Counted from the first letter of the stretch, positions 12,901 through 25,194 are shown. The stretch is 64,000 nt of DNA from Toxorhynchites rutilus septentrionalis (GCF_029784135.1 NC_073746.1:11131380-11195379), one strand, 5' to 3'. The notes: a model not told the origin generated them from the sequence alone. Numbers and translations: made by a program.

Positions 12901-12975
12901 AGAACACATGCGAATTAAACTTTTCGAACCTTTCCATTTTTTCAGAGTTTTCCGAAAATTTTCAATTGTCATGTT
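9922..12975. other. Mostly single-copy sequence, no gene recognised
   Basis: Non-repetitive and more GC-balanced from about 10500 to 12400. ORFs up to 142 aa (11220-11648, minus) have no recognisable domain and overlap other ORFs on both strands. It lies upstream of the coding exons and could hold regulatory DNA, but I see no direct evidence of that. Confidence 0.4.
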
Positions 12976-12984
12976 TGGTTGAAA

Positions 12985-14340
12985 TATGTGTATTATTTCT
13001 ATGGGACCCCCTCTCCATTCCAGAGGAGGGAGGGGTGTCGTACCATCATAGAAATATTTCTCGTACCCAAAACTCTCACATCCCAAGTTTGGCTCAATTT
13101 ACTTGATTTTTTCTCGAGTTATGCAGAAGTTTGTGTTTTATTTATATGGCAGCCACTCCTTAGAGAGAGGGGAGGAGTGTCTATTCACCATAGAAACATT
13201 TCGTGCCCCCTAAAACCTTCACATGCCAAATTTTGCTCCATTTACTTGATTAGTTTTCGAGTTATACAGAAATTTGTATCACAGAGCCCCCCCCCCCTGA
13301 GGAGGGGGGAGGAGTGTCTAACTACCATAGAAACATTGATTGCACCCTAAAACCTCCAAATGCCAAATTTCGTTTCATTTGCTTGACTAATTTCCGAGTA
13401 GTGCAGAAATTTGTGTTTCATTTGTATGGCAGCCCCTTGAAGAGGGGGGAGGAGTGTCTATCCACCATAGAAACATTTTATGCACCCTAAAACCGTCATA
13501 TGCTAACTTTAGTTCTGTTTGCTTGATTAGTTCTTGAGTTATGCAGAAATGTGTGTTTCATTTGTATGGCAGCCCCCCACTAAGAGAGGGGGGGAGGAGT
13601 GTCTAACTACTATAGAAACATTCATTGCACCCTAAAACCTCCACATATCAACTTTGGTTTCGTTTGCTTGCCTAATTTCCGAGTAGTGCAGAAATTTGTG
13701 TTTCATTTGTATGGCACCCCCCCTTAGAGAGGGGGGAGAGGTCTCGAATTATCAGAAGAACCTTCCCCAACCCCAAAAACCCCTACATACCAATTTTCAT
13801 GTCGATCGGTTCAGTAGTGTCCGAGTTCATAAAAATCAGACAGACAGAAAGACAGAAAGACAGAAAGACAGAAAGACAGAAAGACAGAAAGACAGAAAGA
13901 CAGAAAGACAGAAAGACAGAAAGACAGAAAGACAGAAAGACAGGAAGGGGGTTGTCTACCATACAAATGAAACACAAATTTCTACATTAGTCGAGAATTA
14001 ATCAAGCAAACGAAACCAAATTAGGCATATGGAGGTTTTAGGGCGCAATAAATGTTTTCACGGTGGTTAGACACTCCACTCCTCTCTCTAAGGCTGCCCT
14101 ACAAATGAAACACAAATTTGTGTATAACTCGAGAACTAATCAAGCAAACGAAACCAAATTTGGCATGTAGAGGTTTTAGGATGCAATAAATTTTTCTATG
14201 GTGGTTCGACACTCCTCCCCCTCTCTTAGGGTGGGCTGTCATACAAATGAAAAACAAATTTCTGCATAATGGTGAATATGCACTCCTCCCCCCCCCCCTC
14301 TCTAAGGGAAGAAGAGGGGAGGGGTATGTCTTCATTTTAT
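12985..14340. repeat. Inverted pair of ~137-bp minisatellite arrays around a (GACAGAAA)n core
   Basis: From 12985 to about 13800 there are six copies of a ~137-bp unit (landmarks 'TATGGCAGCCCC', 'GAGGAGTGTCTA', 'CCATAGAAACATT', 'CACCCTAAAACC', 'GTTATGCAGAAATTTGTG') spaced 137-138 bp. From 13945 to 14340 about three units run in the opposite orientation. A homopolymer of C or G in each unit varies in length. The junction is the octamer array at 13842-13944. Confidence 0.92.
13836..13944. repeat. Octamer microsatellite (GACAGAAA)n
   Basis: About 13 perfect copies follow 'AATCAGACAGACAG'. They sit exactly where the orientation of the surrounding ~137-bp units flips. The preceding 'GATCGGTTCAGTAGTGTCCG' looks like the 3' edge of a dispersed repeat whose terminal GACA motif has expanded. 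Confidence 0.95.
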
Positions 14341-15480
14341 CATATTTTCTGTACATTTATTCCATGTAACGGAGAAACATGTTATTTACAAGTGGTTGAA
14401 AAATCTTGAACGAGATGATGAGTTTTGATAGAAGTACAAGGATTTTTTAGTAAAAGGTAAATTCAACGGGGTCGATTAGAAGATCAATCAATGAACAGTT
14501 CTGCGATTGGACTCATGAACTTGCGCTTAGTAAGAAAACGTGAATGTTTGAAGGTATTGATAACAAAAACAAATTTTGGGCGGGAAGAAGTTTGCCGGGT
14601 TAGCTAGTTTCCTATAAAAAGGGGGTTGTATCCAGAACAGTTCGGTTGTGTAGCCGAAATTACAATGTGTAATTCAATTCACTCGTTTGTCATTATGGTA
14701 ATTTTAGTACCAAGTCTTTAGTAGAATGCTTGGAAGCCATAAAAAGGGCCGATGGTCTTGGTGGTTTCATAGAAACACTTGAACATGGTTGATTTATGAT
14801 TATTTCTTGTCCTCGCGAGAACAATACAGAGTCAGTAATGTTCAGGCCATTGTTCATTGTAATAAAAATGAAATGAAACTCAATGAAATGAAAGGATGGC
14901 CATAGTGTTGCCATACATTTACTCATCTGTACTTTTTCTCAAAAAATATGTACCATCGAAAATATTCGTTGTGGAAAAAATATTAGAATGAGAAAAACTC
15001 ATTTATTTTAATGAAGGTTTTTTGGAAGAAAAAAACTCATTTACTACAAATACTACATTTACATTTGCAAGTCATTCGAGTGTTTGATTATGCTTATACA
15101 AAGCCACTATGTTTAATCAAATCTTTTGTTGTGTTCATCGTATCGTTGCTGAACCGATTTCGAAGCATATTTTTGTTCTGATTATACTCAGAAAAAAATG
15201 CCAAGGCGTGAGGCGCACTGAGAACGTCAATTCTTTTTAGACAAATGATCATACGATTAACCTTTCATCGGTTTCATATAGAATATTTATCAAAAATTCT
15301 ATTGCTATACCTATCGTTCGGTAATTCACTGTCAAAAAGAATCTGGTCATCCTGATACGCTAACGATAACATGGTTAGTGAGTCGTTTTTACCTGCGTAA
15401 GTAAAAAAAAAGTTGGCACTAAAATCTTTCGCGAATAATTTCGCTTGCTATAAGTTTTCAACAACGCAACTGATCTGAAA
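14341..15480. other. AT-rich sequence, no gene recognised
   Basis: Only short ORFs and homopolymer runs, with no family resemblance seen on either strand. Confidence 0.4.
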
Positions 15481-15760
15481 CCACTGTCAACAATATTATG
15501 CGCAATCATACCGATCCGTTATCGCCAAAATTGCGCGCACTTATTCCGAGTCGCTATCGATCGAATCCTGCGCAGTAATTTCGATTCGCTATCGACAGAA
15601 TCCTACGCGGTCATCCCGATCCACTATCAACAAAATCTTGCGCGGCCATACCGAACCACTATTTCAAAACAAAATTTTACTATTTCAAAATAAAATTTTA
15701 CGCTGTCATTCTGAGCCGTTACAAACTAAACGATCCGCTGTCGATTTAGAAAAATGCAGT
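15480..15760. repeat. Degenerate edge of the CGGTCGTCCCGATCC minisatellite
   Basis: Diverged ~50-55 bp units of the form 'TGCGCGGTCATCCCGATCCACTATC..AAAATC' precede the regular array. They are much less alike than the central units, as expected at the ageing edge of a tandem array. Confidence 0.7.
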
Positions 15761-15954
15761 CACCTGCGTCATTCAGTCATCATCCCGGCTCGGTGCAGAA
15801 TGAGAAACAACAAATATATCCTATGAAGAGCTGCTGATGGCAGTATGTTGTGGATGAATTTAATATGTCTTAATAAAATATTTCAACTGCCTTTGGAATA
15901 TATAAGCTCATTTATGAGGTGTTATTAACTAAATATCGGGTCAATTTATGTTCT

Positions 15955-17830
15955 CCATACGGTCGTCCCTAGCCGTACTTGTCTGCGCGGTCGTCTCGAT
16001 CCCCATATAATTTTACTTCCATTTTTACACAGCACGTTCGTCCCGATCCGCACTATTATCATTATAATTTTTTTTCTACGGTCGTCCCGAGTCGTACTTT
16101 TTCTGCGCGGTCGTCCCGATCCGCAAATAATTTTACTTCTATTTTTACACTGCACGGTTGTCCCGATCCGCACTCTTATTGTTATAATTTTTTCTACGGT
16201 CGTCCCGAGCCGTACTTTTTCTGCCGATCCACAAATAACTTTACTTTCATTTTCACACAGCACGGTCGTCCCGATCCGCAATCTTATCATTATATTTTTT
16301 CTACGGTGGTCCCGATCCACAAATAATGTAACTTTCATTTTTACACGGCACGGTCGTCCCGATCCGCACTATTATGATTATAATTTTTTTCTACGGTCCT
16401 CCCGAGCCGTACTTTTTCTGCGTGGACGTCCCGATCCACAAATAACTTTACTTCCATTTTTAAACAGCATGGTCGTCCCGATCCGCAAATAATTTTACTT
16501 CCATTTTTGCACTGCACGGTCATCCCGATCCGTACTCTTATTGTTTTAATTTTTTCTACGGTCGTCCCGACCGCAAATAACTTTACTTTCATTTTTACAC
16601 AGCACGGTCGTCCTGATCCGCACTATTATCATTAAAAAATTTTTATACGATCGTTCCGATCCACAAATAGCTTTTTCTTCAATTTTTGCACAGCACGGTT
16701 GTCCCGATCCGCACTTTTATCATTACAATTTTTTTTCTACGGTCGTGCCGATCCACAAATAACTTTACTTACATTTTTTACACAACACGGTCGTCCCGAT
16801 CCTCACTCTTATCATTATAATTTTTTCTACGGTCGTCCCGAGCCTTATTTTTTCTGCGTGGTCGTCCCGATCCACAAATAATTTTACTTCCATTTTCACA
16901 CAGCACGTCCACACTCTTATCATTATAATTTTTCCATATGGTCGTTCCGAGCCGTACCTATTCTGTGCGGTCGTCTCGATCCACTCTCTTATTGTTATAA
17001 TTTTTTCTACGGTCGTCCCGAGCCGTACTTTTTCTGCCGATCCACAAATAACTTTACTTTCATTTTCACACAGCACGGTCGTCCCGATCCGCAATCTTAT
17101 CATTATATTTTTTCTACGGTGGTCCCGATCCACAAATAATGTAACTTTCATTTTTACACGGCACGGTCGTCCCGATCCGCACTATTATGATTATAATTTT
17201 TTTCTACGGTCCTCCCGAGCCGTACTTTTTCTGCATGGACGTCCCGATCCACAAATAACTTTACTTCCATTTTTAAACAGCATGGTCGTCCCGATCCGCA
17301 AATAATTTTACTTCCATTTTTGCACTGCACGGTCATCCCGATCCGTACTCTTATTGTTTTAATTTTTTCTACGGTCGTCCCGACCGCAAATAACTTTACT
17401 TTCATTTTTACACAGCACGGTCGTCCTGATCCGCACTATTATCATTAAAAAATTTTTATACGATCGTTCCGATCCACAAATAGCTTTTTCTTCAATTTTT
17501 GCACAGCACGGTTGTCCCGATCCGCACTTTTATCATTACAATTTTTTTTCTACGGTCGTGCCGATCCACAAATAACTTTACTTACATTTTTTACACAACA
17601 CGGTCGTCCCGATCCGCACTCTTATCATTATAATTTTTTCTACGGTCGTCCCGAGCCTTATTTTTTCTGCGTGGTCGTCCCGATCCACAAATAATTTTAC
17701 TTCCATTTTCACACAGCACGTCCACACTCTTATCATTATAATTTTTCCATATGGTCGTTCCGAGCCGTACCTATTCTGTGCGGTCGTCTCGATCCACTCT
17801 CTTATTATTATAATTTTTTTCTACGGTCGT
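15955..17830. repeat. Minisatellite with CGGTCGTCCCGATCC core
   Basis: Dozens of copies of ACGGTCGTCCCGA(T/G)CC alternate with a few spacer types: 'CACTCTTATCATTATAATTTTTTCT', 'GTACTTTTTCTGCG' and 'ACAAATAACTTTACTTCCATTTTTACACAG'. These make a higher-order repeat. ORFs with repeated Val-Arg-Ile-Gly-Thr-Thr-Val or Arg-Pro-Asp-Pro are products of this array and not genes. Confidence 0.95.
16175..17800. repeat. 813-bp tandem duplication inside the minisatellite
   Basis: The block from about 16175 to 16987 repeats at about 16988 to 17800 with an exact offset of 813 bp. I noticed only a few differences, for example CTGCGTGGACG/CTGCATGGACG (near 16420/17233) and GATCCTCAC/GATCCGCAC (near 16800/17612). 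It is either a very recent segmental event or an assembly join. Confidence 0.9.
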
Positions 17831-17899
17831 CCCAATCCTTACTTATTATTGACAATTTATCTATTTTTATCTTGCTATACTTAAACAAAAAAAAAATTA

Positions 17900-19160
17900 T
17901 TGGAGGTTGTGTTCAAGACACGACCGCATTGTTGACGTAGAACTACGCTGCAGTTTAATTCAAGTCGCTTGTTTATAACTGCGGATATTATTTTATAATG
18001 CTACGAACGTTTAGAAATAACCATTCTACCAGTTTGGTCGCCCTGAAATTCTTTTTTTTTTATTGTAGAATCATTTGACGACAATTGTTTGATAAGTCAT
18101 TCTTGTGCTCGCAGAATAATACATGCTCGAAATAGGCGCAGCTATCATCCTTAGTGGAGGAAGTTTTTCTACCGTCATGCGAAACCAAATCACTGACAAA
18201 ATTCCAGGACATTTATTTTTTTGGTAAGCTGACGATAGCCTAGCTTGATGATTCCCCACAGAATTGTGTAGCTTAGAACCTTAATGAAATGGTTCAAGTT
18301 TGATACAATGATTGCAATGCTAGAGACATCAGCGTGTCAGTAATTAGGTCGCGTCCACAGCTCAATCCGAAACGAAGATATGTGATGGCGCAAAACAAAG
18401 AAGAACAAGCAATGTTCATTGTTTCGTATCTAGAACGATACTGAAAGTTTGCCTTTCCTTCCTTTCCTTGTTAAATTAGAGAGACTTTAAACTTCTTCAG
18501 TTCATTCGTCTCTAGCCTTCAAAAAGGCCATTGAAAAACTTTACTCTTTCCTCATATTACTCCTCCACCCCCATTGTCTTGAGAAAACCATTCGATTCCT
18601 CGCCGTCCAGTTCGCTTAGCAACGGTGTTGTCCAGTCAGTGTCCTCACGAAGAATGAAGTTTACCTTCTTCTTCTTCTTTGTTTTAAAGAGGCTTTAAAC
18701 TTTCCAGTTCATTCGCCTCTATTGTTTACCTCAACGAGATCCACTGTTTATATTCTAGGCAAATATTCCCCTTCGTTCTTCTTCTTTTCATTAATTCACG
18801 GACTTTAAATCTTACGATTTCCCCTTCGTTGCTCGCCGATAAGTTGCTCGTTATTGACAGCTCTGTTCGAGAAAGCACACAAATGGACAGAGCAAAATGT
18901 ATTCCAATTTTCATCAATTTAGACCATATACAGACTATTGGACTGTAATGTATAGCATATCAAACAAATCTTAGGGAATTTCCTATTCGTTTGGTATGAA
19001 AATCGCCAGAATCCGTTCACGGCAATTAATTATTAATAATAATTAATAATTATTAACGTTAACTTTATTTCATTCATTTTTTTTTTAACTTTATTTCATA
19101 AAAACGTGACCTGTTTTCTGATTTGGCACCCTTAATTAAAGACGTAGTTCTACGTCAAAA
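17900..19160. mobile_element. Unclassified element bounded by GACGTAGAACTACG ends
   Basis: The left end TTGACGTAGAACTACG (17932-17947) is preceded by GTTCAAGACACGACCGC. The right end GACGTAGTTCTACGTCAAAA lies at 19141-19160. The ends are inverted, though the motif is itself nearly palindromic. The interior includes two related segments (18475-18520 and 18685-18725) with 'AGGCTTTAAACTT..CAGTTCATTCG'. No coding sequence is recognisable. Confidence 0.55.
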
Positions 19161-19279
19161 GTGGAACATATCGGTGTTAATAATTTGTTCCTTTTCCTTT
19201 AGAGTAACGCTTATTATTATTATATGACTCATAATCTTGAGTTTTAAAGCCCCCGACGCTCAAGAGAACCACTTATGTC

Positions 19280-20219
19280 CAGAGATGCTAGGTTTGAAGA
19301 CATGTCTTCATTTTGAAGGCATTTGACTTACAGTGAAAACATTTAATTTTGTGAAGACTGTTCGGTATGATAGCGTACGTAGATATTTAAGAGATTTTCT
19401 TACTATGAAATTCTAATTGTTGGTCAAAAATATCGCCGAAAAAAAGGGAGGTCTTCCGTCTCGATGTTATTCGCTCGCTTGTGTCACTTGTTTACTTTTG
19501 TTCTTGGTAATCAACGGAGACTTTTGTCGCGGGGTCATTCACTTGGTTTTTTCCAACCTTTGCAAGCAGAAAATTCACAACCATATAGAATGAATTCAGC
19601 AACGAAGCAACTTTTACTTCAAATTCTGGGGAACTTCCAGCGGTCTGAATACATATTGTCTCTAGAAGACATTAGTTTATTTGCACTCGAGAGATTGAAT
19701 GATTGTGACATTGTATTTTTATTATTGGATCTATACTATACAATAGATTAACTTATATTTTTCAAACGACTATTTCACAAATCGAAAATTTTCCGGCCAC
19801 ATACCGTTTCAATAATTAGCTCTATGGATGTGGTCTGAGTTACAACTAAAACTACAAAGCTTAAATGAACAAATTGAGTTATCACGGTTCCGCTTTTGTG
19901 AAATAACTGGGGCTACATGCACTCAGTCAATGGCTTATCAAGCTAACTATCATTTCCAAACCCATAAAACAAAGTCCGCAGTTGCGCAATACATTCTTTA
20001 TTCACATTTAGTGAAATAAGCCTCAAAACCTCAAGGCGAGTATAATGAAATGCACTATATAACAATAACACTTAGAATAAACACTGAATATTCTATCAAA
20101 CCTTGTTCAAAGGTAAGCTATGAATCCTAATCTCCTCCGATATGATTCTGAAGACATTTGAATACACTTTATTGCGCACCATGTGAAAGACATTTAAATA
20201 AAATTACCTGGCATCCCTG
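19280..20219. mobile_element. MITE with TGCCAG-type ends, interrupted
   Basis: The left end (CAGAGATGCTAGGTTTGAAG) and right end (reverse CAGGGATGCCAGG) resemble the shorter element at 57193-57420, which shares 'GAAGACATGT..TTC' and 'ACATTTAATTTTGTGAA'. The ~600 bp between 19430 and 20100 is not shared and may be a later insertion. It contains a 95-aa ORF without recognisable domains. Confidence 0.5.
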
Positions 20220-20271
20220 CTTACGTCAGTGATGGCGATTGATCAGCGACCATTTTCCGGGTCATGTTTAG

Positions 20272-20444
20272 GATTCCGATTTTTTTTTTAACTTTATTAA
20301 ACAAACTCACTTGCGGTGTGGGTGATTCCTCAGTAAAGAAAGTAATATTTAGAATTTCTGCTGAAAGTTCAGCAGCCACACACAACGGACACAATAAACT
20401 TATCGTCACCCTTAATTCATTTTCCAAAAAAAAAATCGGAATCA
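20272..20444. mobile_element. Short MITE with GATTCCGAT(T)10 inverted ends
   Basis: 173 bp bounded by GATTCCGATTTTTTTTTT and its exact reverse complement. It lies 70 bp upstream of the splice acceptor of the ATG exon. There is no ORF. The target-site duplication is not clear. Confidence 0.7.
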
Positions 20445-20514
20445 TTTTATATTTCTTTACGAAATTGTATTTATTGACTCTGAGAATAATGCGATTATTG
20501 TCTCTTCTTTGCAG

Positions 20515-20604
20515 ATCATCATGTCAGACAAGGACAGACCCAAGCTGGTCTCGACCGAAAAGCGGAAAGCTGACGAATTCGAACCCGTTAAGGATCTCAA
20601 AAAG
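20515..20604 (+). CDS. RPUSD2: RPUSD2/RluA-type pseudouridine synthase, exon with putative start codon
   Basis: First recognisable coding exon of an RNA pseudouridine synthase gene. A good acceptor (pyrimidine tract ending TTTGCAG at 20514) precedes ATCATC and then ATG at 20521. The 28 codons run MSDKDRPKLVSTEKRKADEF and on to KDLKK. The exon ends in phase 0 at AAAG|GTAAGC. The peptide is basic and charged, as in the poorly conserved N-terminus of RPUSD2-like proteins. Because the exon opens with a splice acceptor, at least one further 5' exon (probably 5'UTR) must lie upstream, and I could not place it. The frame is open for the two codons before the ATG, so an earlier start in an upstream exon cannot be excluded. 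The next coding exon is 21 kb downstream and joins in frame. Confidence 0.75.
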
Positions 20605-23205
20605 GTAAGCACGTGATAATAAAATTCTACACGAATATAATCAAAAAGCCACACGGCACCCTCATGCAATTGATTGACTGTTTTTTTTCGTCCAAATCGG
20701 GGGACATATTCGCAGGTGCTTCTGCTCACCGCATTTTTTTCAACTTCAATTAGCAATTTGGCTGCGCCCTGGGTGGAAACATTCTCATTCGCTCGGTAAA
20801 AATATGAAGCAAAAAAAAAAACTCATTCGATTCGAACTTTAATCGACTGTTTTCCCCCTTCGAGAGAGACCTATCGAACGCCGCCAAACCACACAAAGAA
20901 ATTCCAATTCCAAGAAGTTAAATTAACTAGGCTACTCTAGGCAGTTGGCTGTAAAGGATAATGACGCATCCGAGATAAAACTTCTCCACGCGGTGGGCAA
21001 AAGTAATATCTATGGCTAACTTTTTACGTGCTCCAGAGATGTGTGCCTGGGTGTAGCTATAGCTGGGTTAATTAGTATCGCGTCGTATCGTCGCGGCGCG
21101 TTGCGGCAGCAGCGCGGTAATTCGCGCGACTTAATCGTTTCCAATAAGCATTTCGGTGGTAATGTTTGGTGATATTATTTACTTTTATGAACTCGGTATA
21201 ACAAGATGCTCTTGAAGTGCCATCGAGCGTTGAGTGTCGGCACACGCGGGGTGCATACATTTGCAAACAAACGATTTCGCTTGGAGGCGAATGAACTGCA
21301 AAGTTTAAAGCCTCTTAAAAACAAAGAAACATGATTTCGCTTTCGCTTTGGAGCTTTGGGGAACGGGACAGTTATATTAGTTCGTTATGAATATTGATGG
21401 AGTTGGAGACGATGAGGGGATATTATTATAATGATTTTTCTTTTCACAAGCCTAGTCAAAGAAAATTCTATAAATAGTCCGAGGGGTGGCACGATTATAA
21501 AATCGCATTGTATTGGATCTATTTTGCATGAATGTTAACTAAGCCAATCGCTATCAGTTGGGATGGCTCGAATATCGTTCGAATTATCGAACGATTATTC
21601 CAACATGAACATCCCAATCTCTACCGCGTAGCAGCTCGAAGTGCTTTTATCAAAGTACCACAGGAAAAGTATGAGTGTGTGTTCTGGGTGCATTCAGTAT
21701 GCAGAGCATGAAAGCAAGCAGGTGGAAACCACCCTCCTCCCATCAACCTCTGTCTGTTGGAGGAGAGCGATATTGACGGGCGCGCCTGGGGGGGGGGGGG
21801 GCGTACACAAGCCAGTCCCAACCCAGGAGGCCCCCTATTGGTTGAGTACACAAGCGAGTGCAAATATTGCATTCATGTTTAACAAAACTGTCATTCTGCA
21901 TGTCACAGCGTCGGTTGTGTATTTTTAACCGTTTTCCAACCGGTATGAGATTGCAGAAAGTGAAAGAATCTGTTCTGTGGGAAAACAAGCTATGCATAAA
22001 ACATGTTTCTTTGAGCAGCGAACCGGGAGTTGGTTGGCGCGCGAGGTATTGATATTGGTTTTAAGTCAAGATGAGTGAGAGAAAGTGGGGCCCTAGGCGA
22101 CTGGTTCTCGTCCACTCCAGTGAATAGTCTTCTGGGAAAACTTCCTCCAAAGCCGTGAAGAGAGTTGAATGATGGCAGACGATTCATCAGCCGGTCGGTT
22201 AGCGGAGGAAACCTGTAGGACATTGCTAACGAGGATGTCAAGTGAACGAAAGCAACGTTTTCATTTATGCCTCATTAGCGAGAAAACCCTCCAGGTGGTG
22301 GCTTCTTCGTAACCTACTTACAATGCTCCAATGGTAGTGACGGGATAGAACCTCAGAATGCGAATTCGCTAATGCCACGTTATATTTAAATTATACATTT
22401 TATTTCTAAATCACGAGCGCACGACTACAAACTGCTCGAGAATTCTATTGAGTCCTCCCGGAGGGTGGAAGGGCACTCATCCAATCACTGCCGAACACTG
22501 CCACAACTTGGCGAATATTTACATTTGAATGACTTCGTGACAAAAGAGCGGATGTTCGAAAAATTACCTTTCAAAATTGGGTCTCTATTCATTTTTCCGC
22601 AGCTCGATATGGCACAACGCGCGCTCCCTGGCCCTGACAATCTGGCACACGGCTGGTGGAGTTTATTTCCGGTACTCCGACAGCCGAATGGTTCGACAAT
22701 GGGAAAAGTGGTGGCGGGTGAGAGGGTCCCATCAATTCATCTTCATTTTCCGCCTCCATTGCTATGAGTATGGGCCTCTCTCTAATATGAATACATGATT
22801 TAACATTTCCCCCGAACAAAAAAAAACCTCTTTGTGTGTTTGTGTATCTGATAACAATTTCGCCGAAGGTCTTCGACGACAGCGAGTGTGACAGTGTCCT
22901 TGTTTTCTGATTGGCACTCCCAAAGCGATACTGTTCTGAATATCATGAGAATGGAAGGCAAACGTGAAGTGTTTTGAACTTTAGCGACATCAGTTGCATT
23001 ATTTTTTTTGAAGGATGTTGATGGATCCGCATTGTTCCACTGAGTTTATAATGGAAGTATTAATTGAAAATAGTGTTTTCGAAAAAAAATTGATTCCAAA
23101 TGTCTCAAAACTGCACGAATTTGTATAATGCTAAATGTCTTAGAACTGCATGAAACTTCGAGATTTACTGTTATCTCGAAATGTATTTTTTTATTTTTAT
23201 TACTA
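20605..23205. other. Start of the 21-kb intron after the ATG exon, largely single-copy
   Basis: From 20605 to about 22950 the sequence is non-repetitive and fairly GC-balanced. ORFs up to 100 aa show no domain. From 22990 to 23180 there is a fragment related to the palindromic repeat at 53675-56205 ('CCAAATGTCTCAAAACTGCA', 'CGAGATTTACTGTTATCTCG'). Confidence 0.5.
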
Positions 23206-23387
23206 GCTGACCCGGCAAACGTTGTTCTGCCACATAAATAATTCTAGTAATAATATTTTGGTCGTTAAATGAACAATAACTAATGTATAAGTGTAGGTGT
23301 GTGTGTGTCTGTTTTAATATTTTGTAGCAAAGTAGAAAATTGAAATAAAGAAAATCAATATTAATTTCGTTCAATTACAGAACGAAA

Positions 23388-24765
23388 GGTTGATCCATCT
23401 TCGTATACTCCCAACCGTGTTTGTTTTCCTGACTACATCAATTCCTCTGTACATTTCGATCTGTTCATGAAGGAGAAAATCCATGAAAATCCAGATTATC
23501 TTAGATTGGGGTTCGTTCCTACGATCTTCAATGCAAAGTATGGGCGTATCAATTGTGATAATATGTACTTTACTGATGGGTCCTCTATGAATGAGTCCAC
23601 AGGATTTGGAATGTTCAACGTATTTTTTAGCACCTCACACAGTCTTCAGAATCCTTGCTCGGTATATATTGCTGAATTGGCAGCGATATACTGGGCGCTG
23701 GACAGCGTCGCCTCACGACCTGTTGAACACTATTACATTGCAACGGATAGTCTTAGCTCTGTCGAAGCTATCCGTTCAGTGAGGCCGGAAAAGCACTCGC
23801 CGTACTTCCTTGAGAGAATAAGATTAATTTTGAGTGCTTTAACCAGACGCTGTTATATCATTACCTTTGTCTGGGTCCCTTCACATTGCTCAATTCCGGG
23901 TAATGAGAGGGCAGACTCATTAGCAAAGGTAGGTGCAATTGAAGGCGATATTTATCAGCGTCAAATCGCCTTCAATGAATTTTATTCTTTAGTCCGCAAA
24001 AATACCATCGCTAACTGGCAACGTAAGTGGAGCGAAGATGAATTGGGCCGGTGGTTTCACTCGATTATCCCTAAGGTTAGCCTCAATCCATGGTTCAAAA
24101 GTCTGGACTTTATTCGCACCTTCTCTCGACTCATGTCCAATCACTGTTCGTTAGACGCGCTACTTTTTCGTTTTAATCTTGCCGATGGCAATATCTGTGC
24201 TTGTGGCCAAGGTTACCACGACATCGAACACGTTGTTTGGTCGTGCGAGGAGTATCTTGTTGCCAGATCGAATTCAGAAAACTCTCTTCGGGCTAGAGGA
24301 AGGCAGCCCAATGTGCCGGTGAGAGATGTGTTGGCTCGGTTAGACCTTGATTATATGTTTCAAATATATGTCTTCTTAAAAGCTATCGATCTTCGTGTGT
24401 GATTGTCGTTATATCCTTATATTCTCCTTTTCCTTCGCGAGAAATCAAATCCCTTCTTACTAAAAATAGAATGAGGTGAAATGTAAATACATATTAGATA
24501 TAATATAGGCTTAAGAATCGAGTATGATGAATGTGAGTGTGAACATTGACAACATATCCTTATATCCCTTCCTTTTCCTGAAAAAAATGTCACCCTTCTG
24601 AACTCGAGCAAACTGCGAGTAATCGGTTCTCTACTTCATTAACATTAGAATGAATGAAAAATGTTTATATATACTTGTTACAATACAGACAGAAGTTTGG
24701 CTCCTTTAAACTTATGTAACTGAGCCTGTAAAAATAAACGATTTAATAAAAAAAAAAAAAAAAAA
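23388..24765 (+). mobile_element. 5'-truncated I/LOA-type LINE with 15-bp target-site duplication
   Basis: The insert starts at GGTTGATCC and ends with a 25-nt A-rich tail. It is flanked by AATTACAGAACGAAA at 23373-23387 and 24766-24780. Only the 3' end of ORF2 (RNase H onward) and the 3'UTR remain, which is typical of target-primed reverse transcription that stopped early. Its strand matches the host gene. Confidence 0.93.
23467..24402 (+). CDS. LINE ORF2 fragment: RNase H domain and C-terminal zinc-knuckle-like region
   Basis: 311 codons, open throughout. Residues ~30-160 form an RNase H fold with the acidic set in place: D in YFTDGSS, E in IAELAAIYWALD, D in ATDSLSS, and the closing VPSHCSIPGNERADSLAK (H and D). 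Near residue 240 is ICACGQGYHDIEHVVWSCEE, a Cys/His cluster seen after the RNase H of I-, LOA- and R1-related LINEs. The reverse transcriptase and endonuclease parts are absent (5' truncation), so the reading frame is not autonomous. The lack of stops indicates a young insertion. The ATG is internal to the original ORF2, not a natural start. Confidence 0.9.
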   Translation: MKEKIHENPDYLRLGFVPTIFNAKYGRINCDNMYFTDGSSMNESTGFGMFNVFFSTSHSLQNPCSVYIAELAAIYWALDSVASRPVEHYYIATDSLSSVEAIRSVRPEKHSPYFLERIRLILSALTRRCYIITFVWVPSHCSIPGNERADSLAKVGAIEGDIYQRQIAFNEFYSLVRKNTIANWQRKWSEDELGRWFHSIIPKVSLNPWFKSLDFIRTFSRLMSNHCSLDALLFRFNLADGNICACGQGYHDIEHVVWSCEEYLVARSNSENSLRARGRQPNVPVRDVLARLDLDYMFQIYVFLKAIDLRV

Positions 24766-25194
24766 AATTACAGAACGAAATCGTTGGTTGAAAATACTTA
24801 GCAGAACCGAAGGCAATGTTGCATTGTTAAAATATGAATGAAAAGTATTCCTCAAGGCTGTTTAAATACCTTGGAAACTTAGTCCTAAACCTAGCTTTAC
24901 CTTTTCTCTATAAATCTCCTTGCATTTCCGGCAAAACTTTATCTATAATATAAAATCATGATCAGAGACAATTTTTGTTCAAGATTTTTCTCCACAATAC
25001 ACAGAACATATATTAGAGCCTATTTCAACTTCAATTTCAACACATTTTTTTCGAACTTCAATGACATCTGTGTCGATTTGTGTGGCACATTTGTACAACA
25101 CGATTGGACTTGAGTTGAACGGATTACAGAATGCAATATTGCGAACCGTTCGGGTAATTCTAATTTGAGCAGATTTTAGAATACAGAAGAGTAC

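Noticed and set aside
12985..14340. Regularly spaced repeats that could suggest a CRISPR array
   Set aside because: Units are ~137 bp and contiguous, without unique spacers, in an intron-bearing eukaryotic genome.
15946..17694. Repeated ORFs with Val-Arg-Ile-Gly-Thr-Thr-Val or Arg-Pro-Asp-Pro motifs
   Set aside because: They follow the minisatellite unit and recur at the 813-bp offset. There is no start context or domain.
23467..24402. RNase H protein as a host gene
   Set aside because: It is flanked by a 15-bp target-site duplication and a poly(A) tail and is followed by a LINE-type Cys/His region, so it is a retrotransposon fragment.
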